DNA from: Ignelater luminosus
Taxonomy: Eukaryota; Arthropoda; Insecta; Coleoptera; Elateridae
Direction: 5' to 3'
Assembly (NCBI GenBank): GCA_011009095.1
Contig: VTPC01005744.1
Location: 62,001-126,000 of the forward strand
Length of the DNA stretch: 64,000 nucleotides
The translations under genes and the position numbers were made by a program. Of the stretch, positions 1 through 14,900 are shown piece after piece. Each line of letters begins with the position of its first letter. Positions within the stretch are counted from its first letter, which is position 1. The notes beneath the pieces were generated by a model. The model was not told where the DNA came from. It saw only the letters and a list, made by a program, of their open reading frames with translations, and did no database searches.

Positions 1-964
1 TCACTAGAATAAAAAAAAATATGTTTCATATAGTTATTTGCAGCTTAAGCATGATGTTAATCAATTTTTCGCATTGTTTTATTGTTGTTTTTTTAAATCT
101 GCTTTACACTGTAAACAAAATCAAACTAAATTTGCTAAATTTAAAGATGGAAACAAAACTTTGAAATAAACTTTCTTTTCAGTTGAAGGTCACTATTTAA
201 TAGCATTCTTGATCGACTGCTTCCAAGTAACTGTCATTTCTTGATACATGTTTCTATTATAATGACACATATATCCTCAGTGCACTTGAGAAAAGTCCAT
301 CAAAAATGCAGTGATGCAAGAATGGTAAATTTTAGAAATACTGAATTATTTGGCACAATATAGACAGAAGATAAGTGCCAAATATTGAACTAGAAATATT
401 GTCCTATTTTGGTTTAACAGGTTGAATATCAAATAGCAAACCAGATAAAGTCCGATGGATCTTTTCGTTTACGTCATGAGTTGTTGGTATAATTAAATAC
501 ATATGTAACCTATTTTTGGCTATTCATTTATATTATAGAATAAGAACAGAAAATTCTTAGCATTTGTTACGATATGCACCTAGCTATGCCGCTACATAGG
601 CTTGCACCGACTCACATTTTTCCAATTACTTCGTACAAATATGAATGATGACGTGAACGTAAAGATCTGCCGGACCGACTTTATCTGTTGCATCATTAAT
701 AAGAATAATTTATACAAAGATTTTGACATAATAAAAAATACAGAATTTAATAATGAGTATACCAAACTAACGAATAATTTATGTAGAATCCATGTTGAGA
801 CTCGTCTAAATAATTATATTTATTGAATCATTCATAACTTATATGATCCAGATAAGATTGATTCAAGAATCAGACAATATAATTTATAATATTATCATAA
901 ACTAAACAAAACCATCAAAAAATATTTTTCTTCTTATCAAATACATGCTTTTAATATAACTTAC
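1..964 (-). other. Start of the Cul1 intron that follows the first coding exon
   Basis: The Cul1 coding exon ends at a GTAAGT donor whose G is at 964 on the minus strand. I looked on the minus strand for the next expected cullin segment (the acidic, Trp/Tyr-rich stretch after the first cullin repeat helices) and found nothing. The remaining exons must therefore lie left of the window. No other gene is visible here; a 74-codon plus-strand frame at 602-826 has no recognisable content. Confidence 0.7.
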
Positions 965-1306
965 GGAAAGTAGCGACACCAAATAATTTCTCAAGAATTC
1001 CTTTAATCGCTTGTACAACTCCAATCCAACAAGTTGTGCTCCACCACTAACTTGATTCTTTTTACTTTTACTAGTGATATTTCCTGAGTTGCGACCATTT
1101 GTTTGTTGATGAACTGAAGTACAATAGTTATAAACATGTGTGTAAAGTTGCATATAGCGTGATTTTGCCATTGTTTGTCGATTATATACATGTTCTATGC
1201 CAGCATTCAGATCACCCCATATTTGATCTAAATCTATTTGTTTTAGGCCCGCTGTACTATTTGTCCCACTTACTAAAGATGTTGACGATAAGTTTTTATG
1301 TGACAT
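965..1306 (-). CDS. Cul1: Cullin-1, first coding exon (partial gene)
   Basis: Cullin-1 is the scaffold of SCF ubiquitin ligases: its N-terminus binds Skp1/F-box adaptors and its C-terminus binds Rbx1. This exon encodes about 114 residues. A variable Ser/Thr-rich leader is followed by segments diagnostic of Cul1: [33 protein letters not shown] and the run [18 protein letters not shown]. The frame then runs into a perfect GTAAGT donor at 964-959 after the codons for LLS. I chose the ATG at 1306 because it gives a leader of normal length; an in-frame ATG at 1336 would add ten residues. The gene reads leftwards out of the window and is divergent from DAZAP2. The exon has no stops or frameshifts and looks functional. 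The family identity is very secure; the exact start is less so. Confidence 0.92.
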
Positions 1307-2945
1307 TTTCTTGTAAGGTATATTTGAAATTGCCAAATTAATAACTAGAAAAAATAAATAAAAAACATGTAATATTAATTACGCAATTCTATTATTTCTC
1401 TAACGAAATTAGAAAGAAAGTTTCTTTGTGAAACTATGATGAACTGTCAGTTTGTCATTTAGGTTGGGTAAAGGCAAAAAAAACTAGAATTTTTTAACAT
1501 ATTCATTACCAATTTACTAATTTTAAGTTTAAATGTCTATAACTTACAAAATTGTTGCAATATTATAAATACAAAGGGAAAAAAATGCATATAACAGTTC
1601 TTATTCCACGTTCGCCATACAATGAACTTGAGAATATATTTACAATTTACTTACCAATACTTTTAGCACATCACCAGAATTTAGATTAACAATATAAAAA
1701 TTTCTTGAAACTATAAACTGTTAATTTTTTTCTTTACAATAGTATATTTGTAATTATTTATTGTACTCTTATCTCTCGTATGCTTTAGAACCTGTTTAGA
1801 ACAAAAGTGACCAACGGTGTTGCCAAATGTCAAATCCTCATTGCTCAGTGCTCAGAAGCCTAAAACAAATTAGTGTTAGATAAACCTTAGATTTGAAAAC
1901 CACTCTGTTTTTAGGATAGTTGAACTGAATAAATATTGGATTTTTCATTACATGCCAAAATAAGATTTTGAAGCTTGACGCAACAGAAGTTCCAACAAAC
2001 GCAAATGGCGAGAGATGATTTCTTTACACATGACGTTTTATTATGATGTATTTTGTCCTGTTTTGTATAGAAATATACCAGCGGGTGTCTTTGTTTTTCT
2101 AAGGCTATCAGATGTCCCGTATTTGACGTCGATTTTCAGCGTCCTTTATTTGCCACTTTACAATAATTTATAAATAATTGTTAAAGTGTTGAAAATGAAG
2201 CCAAGGAAACACGCTTTTAATGGCACAACAAGGCATTAATAATTACTTTTCTCTGAAATCTAAATTCTAATAACCTCAAATTTATAAACCGACATTTAAA
2301 CTTGTCAAATTTGACGTTAAACATCGGCGTTCTAGCAGAGAGAAAATCGTTATTGAGCTCAATATGCGATCGTGTTTTGTTTGATGTCGGCAGTTTTAAC
2401 TCGCATCAATTGACTATGGTAAATCTACCGCAAAAACTGAGAATCTGGCAACGGTAATGAAGTGACAGTTTTAGTGATTAGTAATGGCAACATATAAGAA
2501 TAAAATTACTATGGAGGACATTCTTTAAAAAAGAATTGCAGTCCTATGTCGAATATGTCCTAATAATAAAAATTAAAATTGGTCAGATCGTTCAGAAATG
2601 CCACATATTTACATTTTAAACAAGATTTATACATCAATTAGAGTTACACAATGACAGCTTGATGATGCTCAGAATCTATTATGTTGGTGAACCTGTATCG
2701 TCAGCTAGCTTCTCTTTTACACAGTAAATCTTTATCTCTTTTGCGTACGCACAATACAAATTCTCTGTCTTTTTTCAATATTAACCAATGAAATAAATCT
2801 CATGTTTTAATTGTTACTCGTTTTGGTTGCAAGTGTACGTGTGTGTGTGGGTTCTGATGTTAATAATTTACTTACGATTCGCAGTTGTTTTAAAATAGTG
2901 TTTTTATCAAGAGATTAGTTGATTGTTTTTAAGCAGCTTTTAAGA
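1307..2945. promoter_or_regulatory. Divergent upstream region between Cul1 and DAZAP2
   Basis: About 1.6 kb separates the Cul1 start (-) from the DAZAP2 start (+), so it must hold both promoters and probably untranslated leader exons. No clear TATA box decides either start. Near the DAZAP2 side there is a perfect 10 bp palindrome TGCGTACGCA (2742-2751) and a CCAAT sequence near 2785. The 1800-2480 part is slightly less AT-rich than its surroundings. The existence of the promoters is inferred from gene orientation; the elements are only sequence matches. Confidence 0.45.
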
Positions 2946-5900
2946 ATGACCGATAAAAAAGGTAAAATCGCAAGACATTCTCAAGTAATGTATTTTTTCA
3001 GGCTTCTAAAATCGCAAATTAACTAATGTTGATCATTAGAACAAAATACGAATTGTCCTAAAAATACTATATAATTAGGTTATCGAAAATATTTAATAAA
3101 AAGATAATTGCAACTAGTAATGTATGCAGGATGTTTTGATCAATACCTAAAAGTACATTAAGTTTTCTCTTTCTATTACAAAGAAATTGTATGTTGCATT
3201 TCATTCTTGTATTATGTGGCCTTGCCCTATATTGCAAATACTGCAACGTGAGTAAAAGAAATAGAAAAAAATATATGTACAAATCATTTACAATGTATTT
3301 GTTGATAACAATTAGGGCATAAGTATGATGATAGTGTATTCCTTCCAGCGAGTGCACTAGGAATGGCTATAGAGGAGTTCAAATGGTGGAGCCTTGGACA
3401 AGGACCTCGATTGAAACAGTACCTATTTAATTTTCATGTGTTTATTTATACAGTGGCTGATGCTTGTTGGTTACCCGCTCATCGACTACCTTCACTAGAT
3501 TTTTGGTTGGGATGAATAACGATGCTGCATTTTTATTAGATTTATATACAAGAAACTACTTAATTATCACTAAAACTTGGATTCATTATGAATAACAGCA
3601 TAAATTAGTAAAATTTCTTTATTATAATTTCATGTATCATCGCTTACATGTACTTAGATCAATAAGATGATTGTTGCCTTTTCATGATAGTCAGATACTT
3701 GCTTTTAATTTTGAAAATGCTTAGTCACAATTACGTCTAATATTTACAACATTTGTTTTGAAATTTGACATTTTTATCGTTATTTTATAAACTTAACTGT
3801 TCAGTTAACAAAACATTGATTAAATATTGATATTGGAAATTTCTTACCCTATATCCTTATTGAACAAGATCAATTTTTGTAAGAGTAATCAAAAAATAAT
3901 CGAATCGAGGCACCTTTGGAAAAAAATAATGTCAATAGAATGAATAGAATCCAATCCTCAACTGTCACTGTCAGTGCTTTGTCATGTTCTGTTAATGTAG
4001 AGTGCCTTGATGTCAATTTTGATATTTGTTTATATCATCTTTTGATAGGTTAGAGTAATGGTTAGTCAGGACATGCTTGTCAAATAAGAGAGATTCTACT
4101 TGCATTAATGATGTAAAGGACAGAAGTAGTGTTGGATTTTCTATCCCTGTCACTTCATTAAAGTTACATTAGTGATGCAGCATTGGCAATTTCAAAGGAA
4201 ATATATTACAATTAATTTGAATATAAAATAATAATTTATTGTTTTAAGCATACAAAAGAGAATGTGTCACTCGAAAATAAAGGTCTTGTTACCAATTAAA
4301 AGAGCAGATAGTGAATGAATTAATGAATGAAAAATATTAATTTAATTTACTGGATTGTAAAATAATGTCTTATGCCCAAACTTTTACTCTTTTTTTTTTA
4401 TATTTAATGAAGGTTTGGCTACATTTTGTTTTGACAAAGTAGATTGACCAGAATAAAATTAAACAAAAGACTTCTTTGCAGATTTTGCAGGGTATGCCCA
4501 TTACTAAAATGTCATGATGATAATACCCAAATTTGAGGTTAGTTTGAAAATCATGGATTGGTTTGAGTTGATGCTTCAAATGCTTAACAAGCAATCATTC
4601 AAGTTCAAATGGATCAAACTCTATATCATATACCTGTATGTTCAGTATGCTCAATTGGAGACATCATGTTTGCCTTACTCGCTTCAAACTCAAACCCACC
4701 CCATGTGATTATTCTTTAAAAATGATATTGACAAGTGTATTTACACTCTGCCTATTAAAAAATGATGTGAAAAATATCAAGGCACTTACCATAATACAGG
4801 TTATTGCTTTTGTTTACCCCATGAAATGATTTTTAAAATTTTGTTTAGAAAATCATGAAATTCAGATATAAACAATTTTTATATATTAATATCTTGTAAT
4901 TTATAATTTTAATAAAGGTTACATTGTCTGTAAATTTCTATAAAATCTGATATCATAGTCTTTTTACATTAAGCTACAGCCATCTTTAGTGTTTTAGGCT
5001 AGAAGGTTATGATTTGGCAAAGTGTGCATTGGGCTGATGTTGGTATAGTATATTTCAGTTTTGAAAGATTACCAGTTGTATTATATTGAAAAACGCATTG
5101 TTCTGTTGTAGTTGTAATGATATTAACTTTTTGTTGTATTTTAAAACGATTTTTGAACTTTAGGTTCAAAAATTGTGTGATGTCAGTTATAGTATTTATT
5201 ATTTAATATTCACTATAAGTGGTTTGGGCTGAAACAAGTCATTTGAAGTTTAAATTGAATTCATAGTAATCCAGGTATACCAACAATAGGTTGAATTAGT
5301 TGTACAGGCAAAATGATAGAATCTAATAAATTTTTCATATGTAATGTTGGCGATGAACTGCTTTGGTGCCAATGCTTTCTGCCACTTTGAAGTTTGAAGG
5401 CTGGTTGCTAAACTCTTATAAATATCTTACTCGAATATCATCATCATCAAGTGTACAAACATATGAGGGGATCCTCCCTTCCACTCCTAACTGGGGGAGG
5501 GTTTCCCTCAGAATCCCAGACTGACATCACAGAGGGGTCCCCCTTAACACCTCATCCAAGAACATTAATTATTTATCCATACCAGAGTCCCTAAATGTAA
5601 ATTGCAAGTTACATACCCATAGAATATTTTGGAAAACCTGAGAAAGTTGCTAGGATTTTAAACAGAACCAACGCAAAAGACACAACAATATTGTAATCAT
5701 TGTAACTAATCATGACGTGTGCTTTCATGCCTACTACATATATTGATACACTACAAATAAGTTTTACCAGCATAACACTGCATTGTAAATTGAAACGCCT
5801 TAAGGAAGATAAGTGTAAATAAAAAGATAACATAATCAAAAAATATGAGAAAATTGAAATTGTAATTCTCTCACCTGAAGATTTCCTCAACCCAAACCAG

Positions 5901-8900
5901 AGACAAAAGATCAATGCTCAAACCTGGAGAGTTAGCAACATTAAAGGTTAGTTATTGGTTTTTTACATTCCTTGTTTGAATACACTTTAATTTGAGATTA
6001 CATTTAGAATGTAATGTAATTAATAGTAATAGTAAAATAATGTAAGCTTTGTTTGCTTATGAGGAAAATGATTTTATTTACACAAAATATTTGTACAATG
6101 GCCTATTCTCTTCACAGGAGTAGAAGAATGTGTGTATTTTACCACTTGGTTAAATAAGTACCTTCGACTTATGTTAGTACCTTACTTTATACAGAAATTT
6201 ATTTGAACTTTTAATATCTTTTGACTTTTTTCTCGGAAATGGTGCATTTTTCAAAAAAATCCAAGTATACTTTCTTGTAGAAAACTGAATAGCATATCAA
6301 AATATGATATTAAAATTGAGAATAATTGAACTGAGTCTGTTTGTTAGACTAATAAAAAACTAATAAAGACAGACAGTGTCAATAAGAAGACTATATCCAA
6401 AGTTTGAAGAAAATTTGGCGATGGTTTTAAAGGTATAGTGAAAAAATGAGATCTGAGGATACCTTCTTTGAGGCTACTAGCTCCTTTAATACTCAACAAA
6501 TTGGAAAATGAGAAAGATACGTGTCTGCTAATTTTTCCTTTTCAATACACCTATGAAGTTTAGCATCCTAATTTTCTCTGAGGGAAAATCTTTTCAACTT
6601 AATGGCAAAGCATCGGTCTGGGATACCAAGGATATTTTAATTTTTCTATATTATGTAATATTATAATAATAATTTATTTAATACTATTTAAAAAGTTGTC
6701 TGGAGGGAAGAAACTCAAACAATACTAAATTTAGTATTTGGCACCCAGATTTAAAGGCAGTGGGTACACAGTCTGTCTGAAACTTATGCTCTACCATTGG
6801 AATCTTGGAAAATGGTGGGAAATGGGAAGGCTATTAAATTGGAAAAAAGTTGCCTATTTTGAATTTCAATTTATTAGGGGTTTTGTTCCTTCAAATTAAT
6901 ATATGGTTTCTAGGTATTTGCAAAACACAAAAATCTTTAGTAAATTTATATGTACTGATTATGAAACATCATATGGATGTTCATGATGGAAGGGACACAT
7001 TTGATGAGATCACAACAATGATTTTTTTGCAAGCCATAGATTATTTGGATTCAAAATCACACTCGCTTGCCAGTTTTCAAATTTTAATGATGAGTCTTAA
7101 AATACAAGCAGACTGTATAGCCTTGCATAAATGTAACTAATATCTTGCACCTTCCTAGAAAAAATTCTTACCAGTGCCCCTGACAGCGGCAGTCATTGAG
7201 CCAACTTCTAGATAGGCCTGGAACATTTGATCGGTTTTAAATTGTCAAATTATAAAGAAATAACAACTGATTTGGTTTAACCATTATTTCAAATTTTAGG
7301 ATTTGCAGTTTACATATCATGTAGAGTATTAATTTTTATCCAGTTACAAGAAAACCCATAGAGTGTATGAAAGGAAAATATCAACTATCAGCAAACAATA
7401 CCTCCTATCCGCATGTTTTTTTCAAAATAGATAGGAAGTATTGTTCACTCACAATTGATATATTGTCATTAATAGAAATGAGTGATGCATATGTACAGCA
7501 GCAGTGACTAGCAATGTATCATTACAAGAAATTTAAGATTAGGGTAATATTGCCAAAAAAAATGGAGCTATAGGACATTAGATTAATAAAGCTCATACTT
7601 GTATAATTCTTAATGTTTAAGTTTAATATACATATAATACACATACATAGAACAGTAAATTTGTAAAATATTTCCATTTTGGGCAACATTCACTTTCCTT
7701 ATTTGAAGATTTTTAGTATTTTTTTGCATTGCTGTTCCCTAGAAATGAGAGAGTTCAAGTCCATTTTGTTTTAGAAAATGAGATGCATTATTTATTAAAG
7801 CATAATAGAATATTCTCAAACACATAAAATATTCCATTACAAAACACAATCATTGGACATTTTGTAAACTGCTAGTGCAGATATTCTTAAGTCATAACAA
7901 ATGCAACAACTTGCAAGTCTATACTTCTGTTTTTCAATATTTCATAAATGATTCATTGTATGATTATACTTTCTTCCTGGATAATATTCCCAACATTTGG
8001 TAACATAGTGTCTGTTTTACAATTAGTGCCCAAGAGTTTTGCTTTATATTTGTTAGAATGATGACGTCATTAACAATTGTTTGTGTCATACTGTATGTAT
8101 TTCTTTTTTGCATATTTTGATAGGAGCCCAATAAGTTTAGCTAAATTCTCAGATGAACCTTCAGAAAAATAAGGTAAAACTGAAAATTTGGCCACAGGTA
8201 GTATTTGTTACGCCAGGGTCTCAGATGTAAGCGTCATCAACACGTAAAAATGACTTTTGAAAAAGTCGCCATATCTTAACTGTTTCAGGTTCTAGCTTTT
8301 TGGAAACTAAAGTAAAAAAACGAAAATTTGGTATTTGAGAGTATTAATCATGTCGAACAACATATTAAAAGTCCCGTTGTCTAGGCCTCTGGCATAATCT
8401 TTTCACTACTGGAAGTGCTTGTTAAGACATCAATTTCAGGAAGGTAGGGATAAACTTGTAACTACCCAGTTGATTTTAATCTGGCTGGTGTTGAATTGTA
8501 GGAAATTGCCTAAACAGCCATTCTTAAGACTTCAGATGGGTTTCCAATTCTAAAAGATGCCAGCAATGGCAATGTTATGCTATTTCTTAAAATACTTGCA
8601 ATTTCAATTCTTTTAAGTTTAAAAATCAAGATTAAGATGAAAATTTGGTCATCTGTAGTAGTTGCTTCGGATTACAATTTTGTTTTCCTGTTCACCAATT
8701 TTAGTCTATGGCCTACTACCTCATATTTGCTTTTTTTGCATTTATCTCAAAAATCTTATTATGTAACCCTATTAAATTTTGCATATTTGAAAAGAGAAAG
8801 AATCTTATCAGAAATTACAAATAAATATATACAGTGTAATTTTAAAAAAATGCCAATGACATCATCACTCTAATCAATATTAAGCAAAACTCTTTTCTTC

Positions 8901-11900
8901 TAAATTGTAGAAAATATGATCCTATTTAATAATGTGTAGTTGGTTGGGGGTATAATAATAAATAAAGGAGCTATAGTCTTAGGCTTTTTTTGTAAAATGG
9001 ATGGTATAAGAGAGCTAGCAATTTTTTACAAATATTTCCAATGTTGAGAAGTTGCAGTATTATCCATGACACATTGCTAGTAGTGACTATACATTCGCAT
9101 CATGGTTTCTACAATATGATACACTGAATAAACTATGATTTGTTTCTATTAAAAACACTCTCATAAATTTGCATGTGAATTATCTTACATATGACTCTTG
9201 GTTTCTGATGATACAATTTCTTGTACTATATAAAATATTTCGTGTCAGATTTTGTTAATACCTATATCTAGGTACATTTGTTTTTTCAGCGAAAACTAAC
9301 CAAGAGCATGATGATTTTGCCTTTTTAAAGTGTAAATTTGTAATTTAAACATTTTGAAAACAAATAATAGAATATTTCTGAATGTAAAATAAAATAAAAT
9401 GTATAAAATGCAGCATCGTATTAGATGTTTGAAATCTAAGTTACAGTGCATATATTGTTGTATTTCTTTTTTATAAACAAACAAAGTGTACCTTAGTTTT
9501 CAAACAAATATATTTTCGTAGCTGAAGATGTACAAATCTCAGTGGTTCAACATTAGAAATTTGATGGTCAACTTTCACTGCATGACAAAGTTAAATAACA
9601 TGTAACAAAATTAAATAATTTTTGTGTCAATATTAAGAATTTCCTCATTTATTATTATTTTATTTTAATTGCAAAATATTAAATATTAAACTTGTTACAT
9701 GTTATTAGTTGTGTTTGGGTGTAGGGTGTTATCGTCTGGATTCACCCGGTGTTTTGCTACAATGTTGGCTATACTGCTACAGCACAACTTCAACACTAAT
9801 TGTTGTTCTTAACCTGTCAAACTTGGTTTTACACATATCATTAAAAAAGAGAAAGAAAAACAGATAAATTACGATTATTTTATTACTGGCTGTTCCAAGT
9901 TTGGAAGGAAAAGAATACTTTTTGCAACAGGTCTTCAGGATTATTATATTTACAGCGTTTGATTTAATATTTTAATATATGTGTGACTAATTTAGATATG
10001 TAATTAATTATGAATGTATGTATGTAATGTACAGTCAGAAAATGATTTGGAATAAATTGTTGCAAGAAGCTTGATTTTGTTTGTTCATTTAGGGTTTAAC
10101 ATGCAATTCAAATATCTATTTGTTATAATGATTGAAATTAATGTTTGTTGGTGTGATACTCAACAATATTCACAAGCTCTTCCAAAGCATTTTTCTTATT
10201 GTTCATTATATACAATGTGCTATTAAAAAAATATTTTGAAGGAAAGTATGATATATGTACGATAATGTCTTGACTTATATCCTAAAACTAGTGAGCAAAG
10301 GTTTATTAATTTTTATGTAATCTAACATTTCACATTTCTGGGTTTATTAAGAAACAGTTCTTAATGTCTTATAAAAAGACGCTCAAGCAGAAAGATTGCT
10401 TTTTTATGATTGTTTAATAGTTATACTTTTTCAATCAAGGGAAATAAGTAACAAATAATTTTTGCATTTACCAACTTTAGTAATTTTCATTGTGCTCCTT
10501 CAAATATTCTTTTATTGCTCGATATATACACAATATAATATAAAGAAATATGTTGATGGTTGCGATTTAAAAGTTAAAACAAATTATGTAATAAAATTTA
10601 ATAAATGAGGAAATTTAATAGTGACCATGAATGTATTTATTTATATAATTGCATGTGTAGTATTAGTTTAGAGCAATAGAGCATGCAAAATTTAATTTTA
10701 AATAAATTTCGATATTTTAATATTTACCACATCTTAACATCATATATTGTTCATTATTTAAACATATCTGAAAATATCGCCATTATTCTCATTTATTTTA
10801 TAGGAATAATGACCTTATTTAATTAAAATTTATGAAAATAGTTATTTAGAAAAATAAATATGCAAAATGCACGGGGTATGATTTTCATAAATTTTAATTA
10901 TATTAATAAAATTGCCATTTACTATGCTTGAATTTTGCTTGAGTTTTGTTTATTTTAATAATTTTATATTAGCTTTAGCAGAAATTTCTAAAAATAAATG
11001 AATACTGGATTATTTCTGCTGAGGCATTTAGTTTGATTTTTTATTTTTGCACGTAGTTGATATCATAGCAACATCGGTATATATACAGTCTTCCTCTAAA
11101 TGAGTAACATGAATAATTTTATAATATTGGTATTAAAGAAAATACATGGTTGTGTTGACTAATTTTTAAAATAGTCTGTAGATTCATGAATATTCCAGCT
11201 GCTCAGCTATATACTCTTAACGGCGGTCAGTGAACTAAATTCAGGTTAGGCCCAGATTGCTTGATTTAATTTTAAAAAATGCCTTATCCTGTACACTTCT
11301 ACATGTTTGAAATCTACATTCAATTTAGAATCTAATAATGTAAACCTTGGTGAGTACCATTGCATGCTAGATATTTGGTTTTAGAGTTTATTAGTCAATC
11401 TAGTTAACTGAAACATGCATTAAAATGTACCAGAATCCAAAATTCTTTTTTTGTTTCAAACCACTTCTTTTTCCAAATGATAGCCTAGTGGTTTGTCATG
11501 TGGTTTTTACCAGTATAACAGAAATCCAAGCATTTGGATCAATGATTATATCTCGGCCCAAGATCTATATTTTGGTCTTCAACTTGAATACAGATACCAA
11601 AGATTTAAGAAAAATCTGTTTCTACTTTAACTGGAAAATATAATAATACGATAAGTGATTTTATTTTGCTGTTAATATTTATCCATTGTTATGACTTTAT
11701 GAAAGTTCATTGCTTGGTAATTTGAGCAATGAAATCAAATATTTCAATCAACAAATATTATCAGGATAAATTGTCATGAATGGTATATAGATAAGTAAAC
11801 AAAAATAGTTTTCTGTTGAATATGAACCATTAATGCAAGTCACAATTTATGTGATGCTAATACATTCTAACCTAACTTACCGTTCATCACTGTCATTTCC

Positions 11901-14900
11901 ATAACCTAAACAATTATTTTTGTTTTCAAAGAATTGACAAAAAGCTTTATCACATGAAAACGAGGTTGGTTTGTTGCGTGGTACGTAATTCTCGCTTTCA
12001 ATTCGCCGAGCAAAAGTGATAAAACTTTTAGTAAAAAAGTTTTCACTGAAATTCAGGTAAGCGTTAGGAAATGGCGAATTCTGATTGGCTATTAGATATT
12101 AGTTAAATAGTCAGTAATAATGTCCCATGGACATTGATAATTACAAAATAATTTTATCACAGTTTTCAAAAGCATGTTGCTTGGTAACAACCCCACGCCA
12201 TAGGCGGAAGGCTTGCATTACCAAACAGTGGAAGTAACATTTTAAAAAAATTATTAGATTATGTAATTACTGAAAACTCTGTTACTTGGTAATCTAGTAA
12301 TTTACCCAATAACTTCTCACGGGATATTATCAGAAGTAATTATATATATACTATATTGAACACAAAATGTATTGTTTCGGAATACCATGAGTAATAATAT
12401 GTTTGAGTGTATCAATACAGTATATTTTGATAATAATGAATACAAGAGTGGTGTTCATTACGATTATATGATGATTTAAATAAAAACAAGAAAAAACCAA
12501 TTATAATGTATTCTAAGAATAGTGGCCCTATTTGGATTTTGCATTGTATTTTGATTTTTAATAGACCACTGATAATACCAAAGTGATTATATCACATCGT
12601 CAAGGATATAATTGCTTATTAATATATAGTAACTATGTAAAATTCTTAATTGCTATTGGTTAATTTTGTAATGAATTATTAATCAGTGTAATTGTACTTT
12701 AATTGGTTTATTCCATACACATGATTAGAAATGAATGGATTTAATTGGATTAAAATCTAATCTAAACAAAAAATTCTCTTCGTTATAAGACTGTTAGAGA
12801 GAAGAGTGGTTTATTTACATATGTCAGAACTTGATCGATCTGATTAATGATGTTAGACATTGAAACTGATGTTCTTGAACATGTATATATCTTTAATTTA
12901 TCTATCTTCGAATATCAAAAATAATAAAATGTTTATATTGAGTGTAATAGAAATAATTCAAATTTTGTTTTGAAAATGTTGGAGACCAATATTTTCAGCA
13001 TCTGCTATAACAATTTTAATAAAAATGTTTTTTCATTTTAGTTTTTTTTTGTTTTGTAATAGATACACAATTTAACAAAATATACTTTTCATTTATATGG
13101 TTCTTTGAGATTAGATGGAAAAACACATGTTTTATAATTTATAGCCACCCAGGATTAAAAGACTTTTTGGGAACTGGTTAGTTATATGAATTTATGATAA
13201 AACATCTAAGTATTCAATATCAGTGTACACATGCTAAGTACATTATTCATCTGAACTACTGACTGAGTCACTCACATTGAGAATTTTTAGTTTGTAAATA
13301 TAAAGATGCATTTGAAAATATTAATTTTTCTCAGTTTCTTAACTTCTTGACAAAAATATTTTTTTTACTGAACATTATTAATGTCAACTTTTGTGTACTT
13401 AATTGGGTTACAATTAGTCGAGCTATCTATGGATAGTAACTTATAGCATCCTTCATCTCACAGTTTGGTTATAGCATAGTATATGGTGTGGATGGATTTG
13501 TTTTGCCAATGCACAAATACATAAAAGCAAGTGAAAGGAAATAATATTTTACATGAGTAGAAATGAGATGGCACATACCAACAAAGTTCTACTGGCCAAC
13601 TCGTTAGCATATTTATGTGTAAACACCCTGTTATAAATAACCTCTCTTTATCCAAATGAATTACTACAGTAGCCCAGCTATTTACTGAACTTCTATAGAT
13701 ACATTTAAAAAATACAGTCTGTAGAATTAGAATTGTTGAAGTGTACATATGTAGAGGGTGGATCAAATTGTTTGTCATCGTGGAGTATCTGGTTTAGTAT
13801 TGATGATAGCAAAAACTGGTTTTTGTAACCCTAGGCTACATGTTTATCCTTAAATCAAATGTGAAAACAAAATTTGAATAATATGGCCTACTTTTGAAAT
13901 ATTGACGAAAAGTAGTTTTTTTCTAAAAAGAACTTTTCCTCATATCTTGCTTATTTGAAGAGCTATCTAAAAACTTTCAGTCATTTTTTACTAGAAATTT
14001 AATTTGCAATAACATGACATACTTGGTTTTTTTGGTTAAACTTCACTGTTTTTGACAATACTATGCAATTTATTTACCTGGAAAGATTATTGTTTGAGTT
14101 TTACAAATATGCATAGATTGCTATGGATTTATTAAAAACTCATATTTACCAAAAGCAATAAAGTTTGGAAAAAATTAAGTGTGCTTATTAAATTTGTAGT
14201 AAGTAATGTCTAAAGTTTTTAGATAGCTCTTCAACTAAACAAGTTATGAGCAAAACTTGTGTTTAGAAAAAAATATTTTTTGTCATTATTCCGAAAGCAG
14301 GGCATGATATTTGAATTTTGTTTTAATATTTGAATTGAGGATAAAAAAATAGCCATTTTTGCTATCACCATATATATAGCCAGAGGATGTCAGTACCATT
14401 GATGTACATAGACTATTACAATGTTTATAATGTAATTTTTGTATTATTGTTAATATAATATTAACATAATAATGTAACACTTTTTTGACACTTAGTCTAG
14501 AAAAGTGAAAGTACTATGGTGATATAAGACCTGCAACCAAGAACCATCATTTTTTGAAATATTTAAATGCCTTTTTAACTTCATAAAGCAATTCATGACT
14601 CATTACAGGGTGACTGTGTATGCATCTATAATAACATCAAACATTTATCAATAAAAATATATTTGCAAGTATTAGTTATTTGTCAAAAACTTTATTTTGC
14701 ATCCAAAAGCCATATATATTTTTACCTCATAAAGATTGACTACCATAATAAAAAATCTAAGTCTTTCTTGAGGTAAATTTATATTAGCATGTTTTTCATA
14801 TTTGTTTTGTTTTTTTTTTCTTTTTCCTTTTTTGAATGTAACTATAAAAATACATAATATAAGAATACTGATTTAATCAATGAAGAGTAAGTGCAATTAT

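Noticed and set aside
602..826. 74-codon open frame (+) left of Cul1
   Set aside because: No recognisable motif, AT-rich codon use like noise, and it lies in a Cul1 intron.
1099..1341. Plus-strand frame over the Cul1 exon
   Set aside because: It is antisense shadow of the Cul1 coding exon.
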